Below, in pieces: positions 1 to 5,218 of a stretch of DNA of 5,218 bases. How positions within the stretch are numbered: position 1 is the first letter of the stretch; every line of letters starts with the position of its first letter. The notes beneath the pieces were generated by a model. The model was given only the letters and a program-made list of their open reading frames with translations, ran no database searches and had not been told where the DNA came from. The DNA is from Anaerolineae bacterium (lineage in GTDB: Bacteria > Chloroflexota > Anaerolineae > 4572-78 > J111): NCBI GenBank assembly GCA_020433835.1, contig JAGRBY010000528.1, forward strand, positions 1 to 5,218, in the 5' to 3' direction. The translations under genes and the position numbers were made by a program.

Positions 1-1200
1 ATGGCCGACCATGCGCCGCTGGCCGCGGAGGATGGTCCTATTGTGGGTCATTTGCTTGTGGTCGATGACAACGAGATGAATCGAGACATGTTGTCGCGTC
101 GACTGAAACGGCAGGGTCACACGGTTTCCGTAGCGGCCAACGGGCTGCAAGCTCTGGATATGATGAAGCAAGAAGCGTTCGATTTGGTGCTGCTCGACAT
201 TATGATGCCCGAACTCAACGGCTATGAAACCTTAGAGCGTTTAAAAGCCGATAGCGACCTGGCCTATATACCGGTGATTATGATCTCAGCCGTTGACGAA
301 ATCGAGAGTATTGTCCACTGCATCAAGCTCGGCGCTGAAGATTATCTATCAAAGCCGTTCAACGGCACGCTCCTCAAAGCCCGCATCGGGGCCTCGTTAG
401 AAAAGAAACGCCTCCGCGATCGGCAGGCAGCCTACATTCACCAACTTGATATCGAAAACCAGCGCAAATCGATTGAGTTGGAACATGCCCGCCGCATTCA
501 ACTTTCGCTGCTACCGGCCGCCCCACCTCAACTGCCCTTCTTAGACATTGCCGCCTACCAAGAAACCGCCTCGGAAGTGGGGGGCGATTATTACGACTTT
601 GCCGTCCAGGCCGACAATCAACTTCTCATCACCATTGGCGATGCCACCGGCCACGGCGTTGGCTCCGGTCTCTTGGTGTCGATGACCAAAGCCTCGCTGC
701 TAGCGACCAATGAAACCGAAATCATGACCTTGATCCAAAAAATCAACCATATTCTCAACGAAATCGATCTGGGTGTTCAACTGAATATGGCGTTGATGTT
801 GATTGAGGTGACTCAAACCCAGTCGGGCGAAGTTATCGTGCGAGCGTGCGGCGGTGGCATGCCGCCGATTTATCTACTGCGGGCAAACGGCCAGTTAGAG
901 GAATTTATTATCAGCGGTCTGCCTCTGGCCATTACCAAAGAGGCCCATTACAGTGTAACCGAGTTTCGGCTTCACGCTGATGATACTATGGTTCTCATGT
1001 CCGACGGCCTTTCGGAGATGTTTAACCCTCAGCTACAATTTCTATCCTTCGATCGGTTAACCACGGGTTTAGCGGCGCTGAATACCAACGGCTTAACCGC
1101 CGCACAAATCATCGAGCAAATCGCCGACATCGGCCACAACTGGGCCAACGGTCATCCTATCGCCGATGATGTCACGCTGGTGGCCGTCCGCGTAAAGTAG
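1..1200 (+). CDS. Response regulator with C-terminal SpoIIE/RsbU-type PP2C serine phosphatase
   Basis: A 399-residue cytoplasmic effector that should dephosphorylate a protein Ser/Thr phosphate, in this family usually on an anti-sigma-factor antagonist, when its receiver is phosphorylated. The REC domain spans about residues 16-135: acidic pair D22/D23, phosphoacceptor D66 in DIMMPE, switch S96, and K118 in the SKPF motif. A charged, probably coiled-coil linker (about 132-165) leads to the SpoIIE domain (about 163-399). Its signatures are ARRIQLSLLP (163-172), EVGGDYYDF (192-200), GDATGHG (213-219), SDGLSEM (334-340) and ADDVT (388-392). The metal-binding aspartates D196, D214, D335 and D389/D390 are all present, so it is probably active. 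No signal peptide or membrane segment is seen. The ATG is the first base of the window, so no ribosome binding site can be checked and the protein could be longer. It ends in TAG, 9 bases from the convergent minus-strand gene. The domain call is firm; the target protein is unknown. Confidence 0.93.
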   Translation: MADHAPLAAEDGPIVGHLLVVDDNEMNRDMLSRRLKRQGHTVSVAANGLQALDMMKQEAFDLVLLDIMMPELNGYETLERLKADSDLAYIPVIMISAVDEIESIVHCIKLGAEDYLSKPFNGTLLKARIGASLEKKRLRDRQAAYIHQLDIENQRKSIELEHARRIQLSLLPAAPPQLPFLDIAAYQETASEVGGDYYDFAVQADNQLLITIGDATGHGVGSGLLVSMTKASLLATNETEIMTLIQKINHILNEIDLGVQLNMALMLIEVTQTQSGEVIVRACGGGMPPIYLLRANGQLEEFIISGLPLAITKEAHYSVTEFRLHADDTMVLMSDGLSEMFNPQLQFLSFDRLTTGLAALNTNGLTAAQIIEQIADIGHNWANGHPIADDVTLVAVRVK

Positions 1201-1209
1201 AACCTCCCC

Positions 1210-2007
1210 TCAGGGCGCATCTATCGTCAGCGTCTGCACTTCCATCCACTGCTGCTCACCCTTAGCCACCAGACCGGCTCCGAAATTCCCTTGCGGCGAT
1301 ACTATCATATATTGATTATCTAGCCACATCACAAAACCTAACGGCCCGTGCGGCGCTGAGCGAGTGGTCAAAATGCTCTGCCCATCCACCTCAAACCTAA
1401 CCGAGTCGCGCTGCCAGTACAGAGCGTAGGTATGCCACTCGGTCATCTCAGCCGGCACCAGGGCTTCGCTGACGCCAATAGCCCGCTGCCCAATAGGCCA
1501 GCAGCGTTGATAGAGCCAATCGACGTTCATAAGCGGCACGGCGAGCGGAGCCGTGGGCAGTAGCGCAAAAAAAGGCCAACGCTGCGCATCGATGGTGCCG
1601 ACTTTCCAGCCCCAGCCGGGCGTATCCCTATCAAGTTTCATGGTAGATGGTGGAGCGCTGTAAAAAAACCAAACAACACGGGGTAACGCCGGCCACCGTA
1701 GACCGGTCATCAAAAAGGGATCATTCCAAAACCCGAAGCCGGCGGTGCCGTTCAGCACGCCGCTAGCGTGGGAAAAACGGGCACGAACGACCATGCTAAG
1801 GGGCGGCTGCCATAAAAAATCGCGGCGAGCCAGATGCTGGTAATCATCAATTTGGGCATTGATATAGTGGCTATTATCCGTTTGATGATTTAAAAAACGG
1901 AGACCATCGGTGGTAAAGACAAGTTGGCTTCCGCGCTTATTAAACGTTTTCCAGTGAGAGGCTAAGGTTTTTTCTTTGGAGAAATTTTCAACAATCAGAT
2001 GTGGCAC
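1210..2007 (-). CDS. Probable concanavalin A-like/GH16-like fold protein, function unknown
   Basis: A 265-residue protein with no firm functional assignment. Residues 191-213 (WHTYALYW, then VRFEVDGQSIL) resemble the strand pair common in GH16 and related Con A-like glucanase/lectin folds. Residues 222-245 (PLGFVMWLDNQ, then NFGAG) and 85-97 (NGTAGFGFWNDPF) also suit a beta sandwich. The GH16 catalytic pattern ExDxE (or ExDxxE) is absent, so enzyme activity is doubtful and a binding role is possible. It is very rich in tryptophan (14 residues). The N-terminus is polar with no signal peptide or lipobox, so it is predicted to be cytoplasmic. The start is GTG (MPHLIVENF); upstream there is only a weak purine stretch, so translation may depend on the kinase gene, whose stop codon lies 14 bases before this start. 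That spacing implies co-transcription with the histidine kinase. The reading frame is secure; the fold is an inference from motifs. Confidence 0.8.
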   Translation of the reverse strand: MPHLIVENFSKEKTLASHWKTFNKRGSQLVFTTDGLRFLNHQTDNSHYINAQIDDYQHLARRDFLWQPPLSMVVRARFSHASGVLNGTAGFGFWNDPFLMTGLRWPALPRVVWFFYSAPPSTMKLDRDTPGWGWKVGTIDAQRWPFFALLPTAPLAVPLMNVDWLYQRCWPIGQRAIGVSEALVPAEMTEWHTYALYWQRDSVRFEVDGQSILTTRSAPHGPLGFVMWLDNQYMIVSPQGNFGAGLVAKGEQQWMEVQTLTIDAP

Positions 2008-2021
2008 AATAACCGCTTCTA

Positions 2022-3119
2022 TTAGATTTCTACGGTAAAAATTGCTCCGGATGGCTTGTTTGCGGCCACGTGAATGTGGCCTCCGTGCGCATCCACCACC
2101 ATTTTACAAAAAGCCAGGCCAAACCCAAATTGAGCGGTTACTTCCGGGGCTGAACTGACGATATCTTTTCTGTTGGCTTCGAGACTGTCTGCCAGCAATG
2201 TGCGCTTTTCTTGCCCCATACCAACCCCTTCATCAATAACCTGCACCCGGATGCCCACCGCGCCATCATCACGAGGGATGTACGCCAATTTCAAAGTGAT
2301 GGTGCCACCCGGTTTAGAAAACTTTACGGCGTTAGAGAGCAAGTTATCTAAAACCCGCTGAAAAAGGTTGATATCAACGGCCATAAGGTGACCTTTATCC
2401 GGCAGGTCAAGCACAAAGGAAATACCTTTAGATTGGGCTATAACATTGTAGCCGCCTTCAATATCCAAAATCAACTGCTTGACATCAGCGGCTGATAAAC
2501 TCAATACCAAATTGCCCGAGTCCATCTTGGCCATGGTCAGCAGATCGTTAACAAAAGAATGCAATCGAAGCACCTGGCGGTGTAAAATATCAACATCAGC
2601 CGGATTAATGGGCGCAGAGAGGTTACTTTTTAGCAGCTCACTTACGCCCAAAATGGCCGTAAGTGGTGATCGCATATCATGAACAACCATATTCGCCAGG
2701 TTTTCACGCAGCTTCAACATTAACTGTAACTCATCAAACTGCGTTTTTAAACGCAGCAGGGAACGAACACGGGCCCGCAGCTCTAAAATGTTAACCGGCT
2801 TCGACAAAAAATCGTCGGCCCCGGCGTCAAAGCCGCGTGCCAGATCGCTTTTGCTATCAAGAGCCGTCACCAAAATAATGGGAATGTGCTGCCATCGCTC
2901 ATCGGCTTTTAGGTATTGGCACACCTGCAAGCCGTCCATGCCCGGCATCATCACATCCAATAAAATAAGGTCAGGCGGCAGCTCTCTAATGGCTTCAATA
3001 GCCTTGGGTCCACTACTGGCAAATGTTAGGTTATATTCGTCTGCATACAAAAGTGCCTCTAATGTCTGGCGTCCAACATCCTCATCATCAACGATAAGAA
3101 TCGTATTTGTCTTGCCCAT
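2022..3119 (-). CDS. Cytoplasmic hybrid histidine kinase (REC-HisKA-HATPase_c)
   Basis: A 365-residue soluble kinase with an N-terminal receiver and no input or membrane domain. REC is about residues 5-122: D11/D12, phosphoacceptor D55 in DVMMPG, T85, K107. The HisKA dimerisation helix carries the H-box VVHDMRSPL with phospho-accepting H147. The HATPase_c domain (about 245-365) has the N-box around N259/N263 (DNLLSNAVKF), the G1 box DEGVGM (296-301) and the G2 box FGFGLAFCK (331-339). It should autophosphorylate H147 from ATP and pass phosphate to a receiver; its own REC probably receives a signal from another kinase, making it a relay or regulated kinase. The lid between G1 and G2 (302-330) lacks a clear F-box. 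ATG start with the Shine-Dalgarno-like AAGGG 6 bases upstream. It lies 79 bases downstream of the single-domain receiver gene and 14 bases upstream of the Con A-like gene, so one operon is likely. The input signal and partner cannot be read from the sequence. Confidence 0.95.
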   Translation of the reverse strand: MGKTNTILIVDDEDVGRQTLEALLYADEYNLTFASSGPKAIEAIRELPPDLILLDVMMPGMDGLQVCQYLKADERWQHIPIILVTALDSKSDLARGFDAGADDFLSKPVNILELRARVRSLLRLKTQFDELQLMLKLRENLANMVVHDMRSPLTAILGVSELLKSNLSAPINPADVDILHRQVLRLHSFVNDLLTMAKMDSGNLVLSLSAADVKQLILDIEGGYNVIAQSKGISFVLDLPDKGHLMAVDINLFQRVLDNLLSNAVKFSKPGGTITLKLAYIPRDDGAVGIRVQVIDEGVGMGQEKRTLLADSLEANRKDIVSSAPEVTAQFGFGLAFCKMVVDAHGGHIHVAANKPSGAIFTVEI

Positions 3120-3125
3120 AGATTG

Positions 3126-3130
3126 CCCTT
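3126..3130 (-). promoter_or_regulatory. Ribosome binding site of the hybrid kinase gene
   Basis: On the minus strand AAGGG stands 6 bases before the ATG at 3119. It is the clearest Shine-Dalgarno-like site in the minus operon and supports that start, which also places the receiver's first beta strand (TILIVDD) directly after the N-terminus. Confidence 0.6.
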
Positions 3131-3198
3131 AAAAAGATACTCTTTCTCTTAAAGCTATAAAGTACGCCCAGGAGGTGTAAAATTACTACCCCTGTACC

Positions 3199-3630
3199 TT
3201 ACTCCGTCTTTACCGGGTCATTACCCAGATACTTTTCAATGAGTTGAACTATTTTTCTCAAGCTGGCCGGTTTACTGAGGTAATCATTCGCCCCGGCATC
3301 AAGACATTTCTCGCGATCACCCGGCATCGCCAACGCCGTAATGGCGATGATAGGGACATCGGAAAAATTATTAAGTGTTCGCAGATGCCGCATCGCACTT
3401 AAACCATCCATGCCCGGCATTTGAATATCCATCAGGATAATATCCGGCCCTGTTTGCTGGGCCTGCTCTATAACCTCCACGCCATTTCGTACAACTACCA
3501 CATCATACCCTTTAATCTGTAAATAGTTGGAGATTGTACTAATATTAGCCTCATTATTTTCGGCCAGCATAATAAGAGGCGCGTTTGAAGATGAAGTTGA
3601 TCGGTTATTGAGATTCGTGGAAGTATTCAT
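3199..3630 (-). CDS. Single-domain response regulator (CheY/DivK-like receiver) with altered acidic pocket
   Basis: A 143-residue stand-alone receiver with no output domain, so it probably acts as a phosphate carrier in a relay or by protein-protein contact. A polar Ser/Thr/Asn-rich tail (1-16) precedes the REC fold (about 18-136). Phosphoacceptor D68 lies in MDIQMPGMDG, switch T98 in ITALAM, and K120-P121 in YLSKP. The motif that normally reads LAEDNEAN in this receiver type reads LAENNEAN here: E24 is kept but the second acidic residue is N25 (codon AAT at 3556-3558 on the minus strand). Since this acid normally helps bind Mg2+, phosphorylation may be weakened or altered. No good Shine-Dalgarno lies at the usual distance; AAGGT is about 14 bases upstream of the ATG. 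It is the first gene of the probable minus operon, 79 bases before the hybrid kinase, which is its natural candidate partner. The receiver call is firm; the consequence of N25 is inferred. Confidence 0.94.
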   Translation of the reverse strand: MNTSTNLNNRSTSSSNAPLIMLAENNEANISTISNYLQIKGYDVVVVRNGVEVIEQAQQTGPDIILMDIQMPGMDGLSAMRHLRTLNNFSDVPIIAITALAMPGDREKCLDAGANDYLSKPASLRKIVQLIEKYLGNDPVKTE

Positions 3631-3809
3631 TCTAACTAATTATTACCTTGTTCATAATACAAAATATAGGGATTGGCGAGGCATTTAGAAAATAACATGC
3701 ACGTTGGACGATGAATTTAGAGAAGCAAAAACAGGATAATGTCCAAAAGATGAAAAATATACTTATGATAATAACAATCCAAAAAAATGGTTCAAAATTT
3801 TCGTAAAAC

Positions 3810-3829
3810 TGCTACTATCTACCGTAGCA
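3810..3829. repeat. Inverted repeat TGCTAC-8 nt-GTAGCA
   Basis: Perfect 6-bp arms at 3810-3815 and 3824-3829 enclose the 8-base loop TATCTACC. The loop is itself complementary to GGTAGATA at 3867-3874, so this small hairpin competes with a larger structure. Six T residues follow at 3839-3844, but 9 bases after the stem, so it is a poor intrinsic terminator. It could be a protein-binding site. Confidence 0.5.
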
Positions 3830-3874
3830 AAGTTCTACTTTTTTGTCTACTCGCAGAGTAGAATTTGGTAGATA
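3816..3874. repeat. Long-range inverted repeat enclosing an inner hairpin
   Basis: TATCTACC (3816-3823) is the exact reverse complement of GGTAGATA (3867-3874). Inside this 8-bp stem lie TTCTACT (3833-3839), matched by AGTAGAA (3857-3863), and the tighter hairpin at 3846-3862. The core TCTAC, or its complement GTAGA, occurs five times within about 60 bases. A set of operator half-sites or a folded RNA leader are both possible readings. Confidence 0.45.
3846..3862. repeat. Perfect palindrome TCTACTC-GCA-GAGTAGA
   Basis: Seven-base perfect arms (3846-3852 and 3856-3862) flank the 3-base spacer GCA. It sits almost midway between the divergent start codons (about 224 bases from the minus ATG and 200 from the plus ATG). 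This suits a dimeric regulator acting on both promoters. No run of T follows it on either strand, so a terminator is unlikely. Confidence 0.55.
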
Positions 3875-3923
3875 AGTTACTACAACTTAGTGTAATGCAA
3901 TTTCAAATTCTTACAAAATGTCC

Positions 3924-3956
3924 CTATGGGTATGGTTCTATGGGTATGGTTCTATG
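3924..3956 (+). repeat. 14-bp tandem repeat, about 2.4 copies, next to the -35 box
   Basis: The unit CTATGGGTATGGTT occurs exactly twice (3924-3937, 3938-3951) and is followed by a partial third copy CTATG (3952-3956). Each unit contains TATGG twice, giving TATGG at 3925, 3931, 3939 and 3945 with alternating 6- and 8-base steps. The array ends 4 bases before the TTGACA box of the downstream promoter. OmpR/PhoB-family regulators bind direct repeats in this position, so it is a candidate operator for the regulator at 4054. A slippage duplication without function is the alternative. Confidence 0.65.
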
Positions 3957-3960
3957 AGAA

Positions 3961-3989
3961 TTGACATCTTTCTCACCTATAGTTAAGAT
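3961..3989 (+). promoter_or_regulatory. Sigma70-type promoter for the OmpR-family regulator and lipid kinase
   Basis: A perfect -35 box TTGACA (3961-3966) is followed after a 17-base spacer by TAAGAT (3984-3989), a 4-of-6 match to the -10 consensus. Transcription would start near 3996, giving a leader of about 58 bases before the ATG at 4054. A second, overlapping candidate is TTAAGA (3983-3988), 17 bases, GATAAT (4006-4011). The tandem repeat just upstream suggests activator control of the first. Confidence 0.6.
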
Positions 3990-4053
3990 ATTAAATCGAC
4001 CTTTCGATAATAAGAATTACATCTGAAATCCCGTTCCCAAAAGCGAGATATCC

Positions 4054-4773
4054 ATGGACAGAGAAAATTCCAAAGTCATTCTGATTGTTGATGATGAAAC
4101 CCGCATGCGTCGATTTATGCAGATGAACCTGGAGTTAGAGGGCTACCGTGTCATAGAGGCCAGCAACGGGCTGGAAGCCATTGAGCGCACCCGTGATGAC
4201 CTGCCCGATTTGGTTTTGCTGGATGTCATGATGCCCGAACTCGACGGTTTTGAAGCGCTGCGCATCATCCGCGAGACCTCCACCGTGCCGGTCATTATGC
4301 TGACCGTGCGCGATGACGAAGACGACAAGGTCAAAGGATTGGCCCTGGGAGCCGATGACTACGTAACCAAACCCTTCAGCCCACGCGAACTATCAAGCCG
4401 CATTCAAGCGGTGCTGCGTCGGGTTGATATGAGTTCGTCACCATCCAGCCGATCCCTGGTTGTTGTTGATGATTATCTACAAATCGATTTTGAACACCGC
4501 GACGTCATTGTCAACGGTGAAACCATCAAATTGCGGCCCACCGAATACCGGCTGCTGTACCATCTGGTCAACAATGCCGGCCGCACCCTTACCCACGAAA
4601 TGATTCTCTCGAAGGTATGGGGCTATGAATATCGCGACGAAAGCCAATATGTGCGGCTTTACATCACCTATCTACGGCAAAAAATCGAGCCGGATCCCAG
4701 CAATCCCCGCTACATTCTCACCGAGCGCGGGGTCGGCTATAGCTTTGTCGATTTTGACAAGAAAAACCCATGA
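4054..4773 (+). CDS. OmpR/PhoB-family response regulator transcription factor
   Basis: A 239-residue DNA-binding two-component regulator of normal family length. The REC domain is about residues 7-122: D13/D14, phosphoacceptor D57 in [10 protein letters not shown]84 and K106 in VTKPF, so the phosphorylation site is complete. A Ser-rich linker (126-134) joins it to the winged-helix Trans_reg_C domain (about 140-235). That domain shows [21 protein letters not shown] (160-180), KVWGYEY (187-193) and RGVGYSF (225-231). Phosphorylation should promote dimer binding to direct-repeat DNA. ATG start chosen because the REC beta strand VILIVDD begins shortly after; the ribosome site is weak (GCGAGA about 5 bases upstream). 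The promoter and tandem repeat upstream suggest autoregulation (inference). The gene overlaps the lipid kinase at ATGA, implying a shared transcript and translational coupling. No adjacent sensor kinase gene is visible on this strand, so its partner may be the hybrid kinase or one elsewhere. Confidence 0.96.
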   Translation: MDRENSKVILIVDDETRMRRFMQMNLELEGYRVIEASNGLEAIERTRDDLPDLVLLDVMMPELDGFEALRIIRETSTVPVIMLTVRDDEDDKVKGLALGADDYVTKPFSPRELSSRIQAVLRRVDMSSSPSSRSLVVVDDYLQIDFEHRDVIVNGETIKLRPTEYRLLYHLVNNAGRTLTHEMILSKVWGYEYRDESQYVRLYITYLRQKIEPDPSNPRYILTERGVGYSFVDFDKKNP

Positions 4774-5218
4774 AAATTTGTCTCATTATTAATCCCAAAG
4801 CCGGCCCCAGTTCATTCAAAAAGCAGCTACAGAAAGCCGAAGAATATCTCATAAACCTGGGGTGCGAGGTCAAACGGACACAAACCCAGGGGCCGGGCGA
4901 TGCCACCCGTCTGGCCCAACAGGCGGCTGAAGAAAAGTTTGATATAGCCGTCGCCATTGGCGGCGATGGAACCGTTAATGAAGTCTGCAATGGTTTAGTC
5001 GGCACCGAAACGGCCCTGGGCGTTTTACCGGCCGGCACAGCCAACGTTTTCGCCGCCGAGGTAGGCATCCCTATTTGGAACCCCCTTAGCCCCGACGCAA
5101 TTACCAAAGCAGCCTCAATTATCGCCACCGGCCAGCGCCGCAAAATCGACTTAGGCCGCTTGCAACTGGCCGACGGCACCAGCCGCTACTTTTTAATGTG
5201 GTGCGGTGTGGGTCTCGA
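4770..5218 (+). CDS. Diacylglycerol kinase/YegS-type lipid kinase, 3' end beyond the window
   Basis: The first 149 residues of a lipid kinase that uses ATP to phosphorylate diacylglycerol or a related lipid at the inner face of the membrane. The N-terminus [12 protein letters not shown] has the family's NPxAG opening. The nucleotide-binding signature GGDGT is at 64-68, followed by N70-E71, and the second loop LPAGTAN is at 86-92. Residues around 143-149 (MWCGVGL) begin the conserved strand leading into the C-terminal half. Full-length members are about 300 residues, so roughly half is missing; no stop codon occurs before the window ends. The ATG at 4770 overlaps the regulator's TGA at 4771-4773, so the two genes are almost certainly co-transcribed and translationally coupled. 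This strand is the coding one; the open frame opposite, at 4718-5179, is a shadow. Substrate specificity cannot be decided from this fragment. Confidence 0.93.
   Translation, partial: MKICLIINPKAGPSSFKKQLQKAEEYLINLGCEVKRTQTQGPGDATRLAQQAAEEKFDIAVAIGGDGTVNEVCNGLVGTETALGVLPAGTANVFAAEVGIPIWNPLSPDAITKAASIIATGQRRKIDLGRLQLADGTSRYFLMWCGVGL

Larger units (their letters stand above)
3631..4053. other. Divergent AT-rich intergenic control region
   Basis: These 423 bases separate two divergent response-regulator genes and contain no convincing gene. The DNA is AT-rich (16 G/C in 60 bases at 3721-3780) compared with the flanking genes. Near the midpoint (3810-3874) is a cluster of inverted repeats. To its right are a 14-bp tandem repeat (3924-3956) and a promoter for the plus-strand regulator. 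For the minus-strand receiver gene several weak promoter candidates exist, such as TGGACA (3745-3740) with TCTAAA (3721-3716) at 18 bases, and TATATT boxes at 3761-3756 and 3668-3663. None is clearly best, so no minus-strand start site is assigned. Confidence 0.7.

Noticed and set aside
1195..1220. Possible bidirectional terminator between the convergent genes
   Set aside because: Only 9 bases separate the two stop codons. The CCCT/AGGG pairing leaves a one-base loop and no T-run follows on either strand.
2173..2361. Plus-strand open frames inside the hybrid kinase (also 2479-2682 and 2788-3132)
   Set aside because: They are antisense shadows of the REC, HisKA and HATPase coding sequence, with Ser/Arg-rich translations and no motifs.
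3170..3177. Strong Shine-Dalgarno-like AGGAGGTG on the plus strand between the two minus-strand genes
   Set aside because: No start codon with an open frame follows at a suitable distance; the adjacent GTG is followed at once by TAA. Probably chance.
3711..3806. Plus-strand open frame of 31 codons starting ATG AAT TTA in the divergent region
   Set aside because: No Shine-Dalgarno at a usable distance, Lys/Ile/Asn-rich composition simply reflects AT-rich DNA, and it ends in the repeat-flanking sequence without any recognisable product.
3810..3844. Intrinsic terminator formed by TGCTAC/GTAGCA and the T6 run
   Set aside because: The T-run starts 9 bases after the stem, the stem is only 6 bp, and no gene on the plus strand ends upstream.
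4143..4334. Minus-strand open frame of 63 codons inside the OmpR-type regulator
   Set aside because: Ser/Arg/Met-rich antisense shadow of a well-conserved receiver domain.
4718..5179. Long minus-strand open frame of 153 codons
   Set aside because: It lies opposite the lipid kinase, whose GGDGT and PAGTAN motifs are clear on the plus strand. Its translation is Ser/Pro/Arg-rich with no family features.

Overview
The window is a dense bacterial signal-transduction locus. Four of its six genes carry a response-regulator receiver (REC) domain, and a fifth is a lipid kinase that overlaps one of them. Coding GC is moderate (32 of 60 bases at 4201-4260) and the central intergenic region is clearly AT-rich (16 of 60 at 3721-3780). 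Membrane-free REC-kinase and REC-SpoIIE proteins, and the overall protein style, suggest an environmental bacterium, possibly Chloroflexota (Anaerolineae-like). That assignment rests on general resemblance and is tentative. No rRNA, tRNA, CRISPR array or mobile element was seen.

Layout. (1) 1-1200, plus strand: a REC-coiled coil-SpoIIE/RsbU-type PP2C phosphatase response regulator. Its ATG is the first base of the window, so the true start cannot be confirmed. (2) 3630 to 1210, minus strand: a probable three-gene operon, read in the order single-domain receiver protein (3630-3199), cytoplasmic REC-HisKA-HATPase hybrid kinase (3119-2022), and a tryptophan-rich protein with a probable concanavalin A-like fold (2007-1210, GTG start). 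(3) 3631-4053: a 423-base divergent intergenic region. It holds nested inverted repeats near its midpoint, a 14-bp tandem repeat, and a good sigma70-type promoter reading right. (4) 4054-4773, plus strand: an OmpR/PhoB-family transcriptional regulator. (5) 4770 to the window end, plus strand: the first half of a diacylglycerol/YegS-type lipid kinase. It overlaps the regulator by the ATGA stop/start arrangement and has no stop codon inside the window.

How the parts may work together (inference): the hybrid kinase and the single-domain receiver look like a cytoplasmic phosphorelay without its own membrane sensor. The OmpR-type regulator probably controls itself and the lipid kinase from the promoter at 3961-3989, with the tandem repeat next to the -35 box as a candidate operator. 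The SpoIIE phosphatase regulator is convergent with the minus operon, and its substrate (normally an anti-sigma-factor antagonist) is not in the window. The most notable oddities are a receiver whose acidic pocket has an Asn in place of one Asp, a kinase whose ATP lid lacks an obvious F-box, a Con A-like protein without the GH16 catalytic motif or an export signal in a signalling operon, and the repeat-rich divergent control region.
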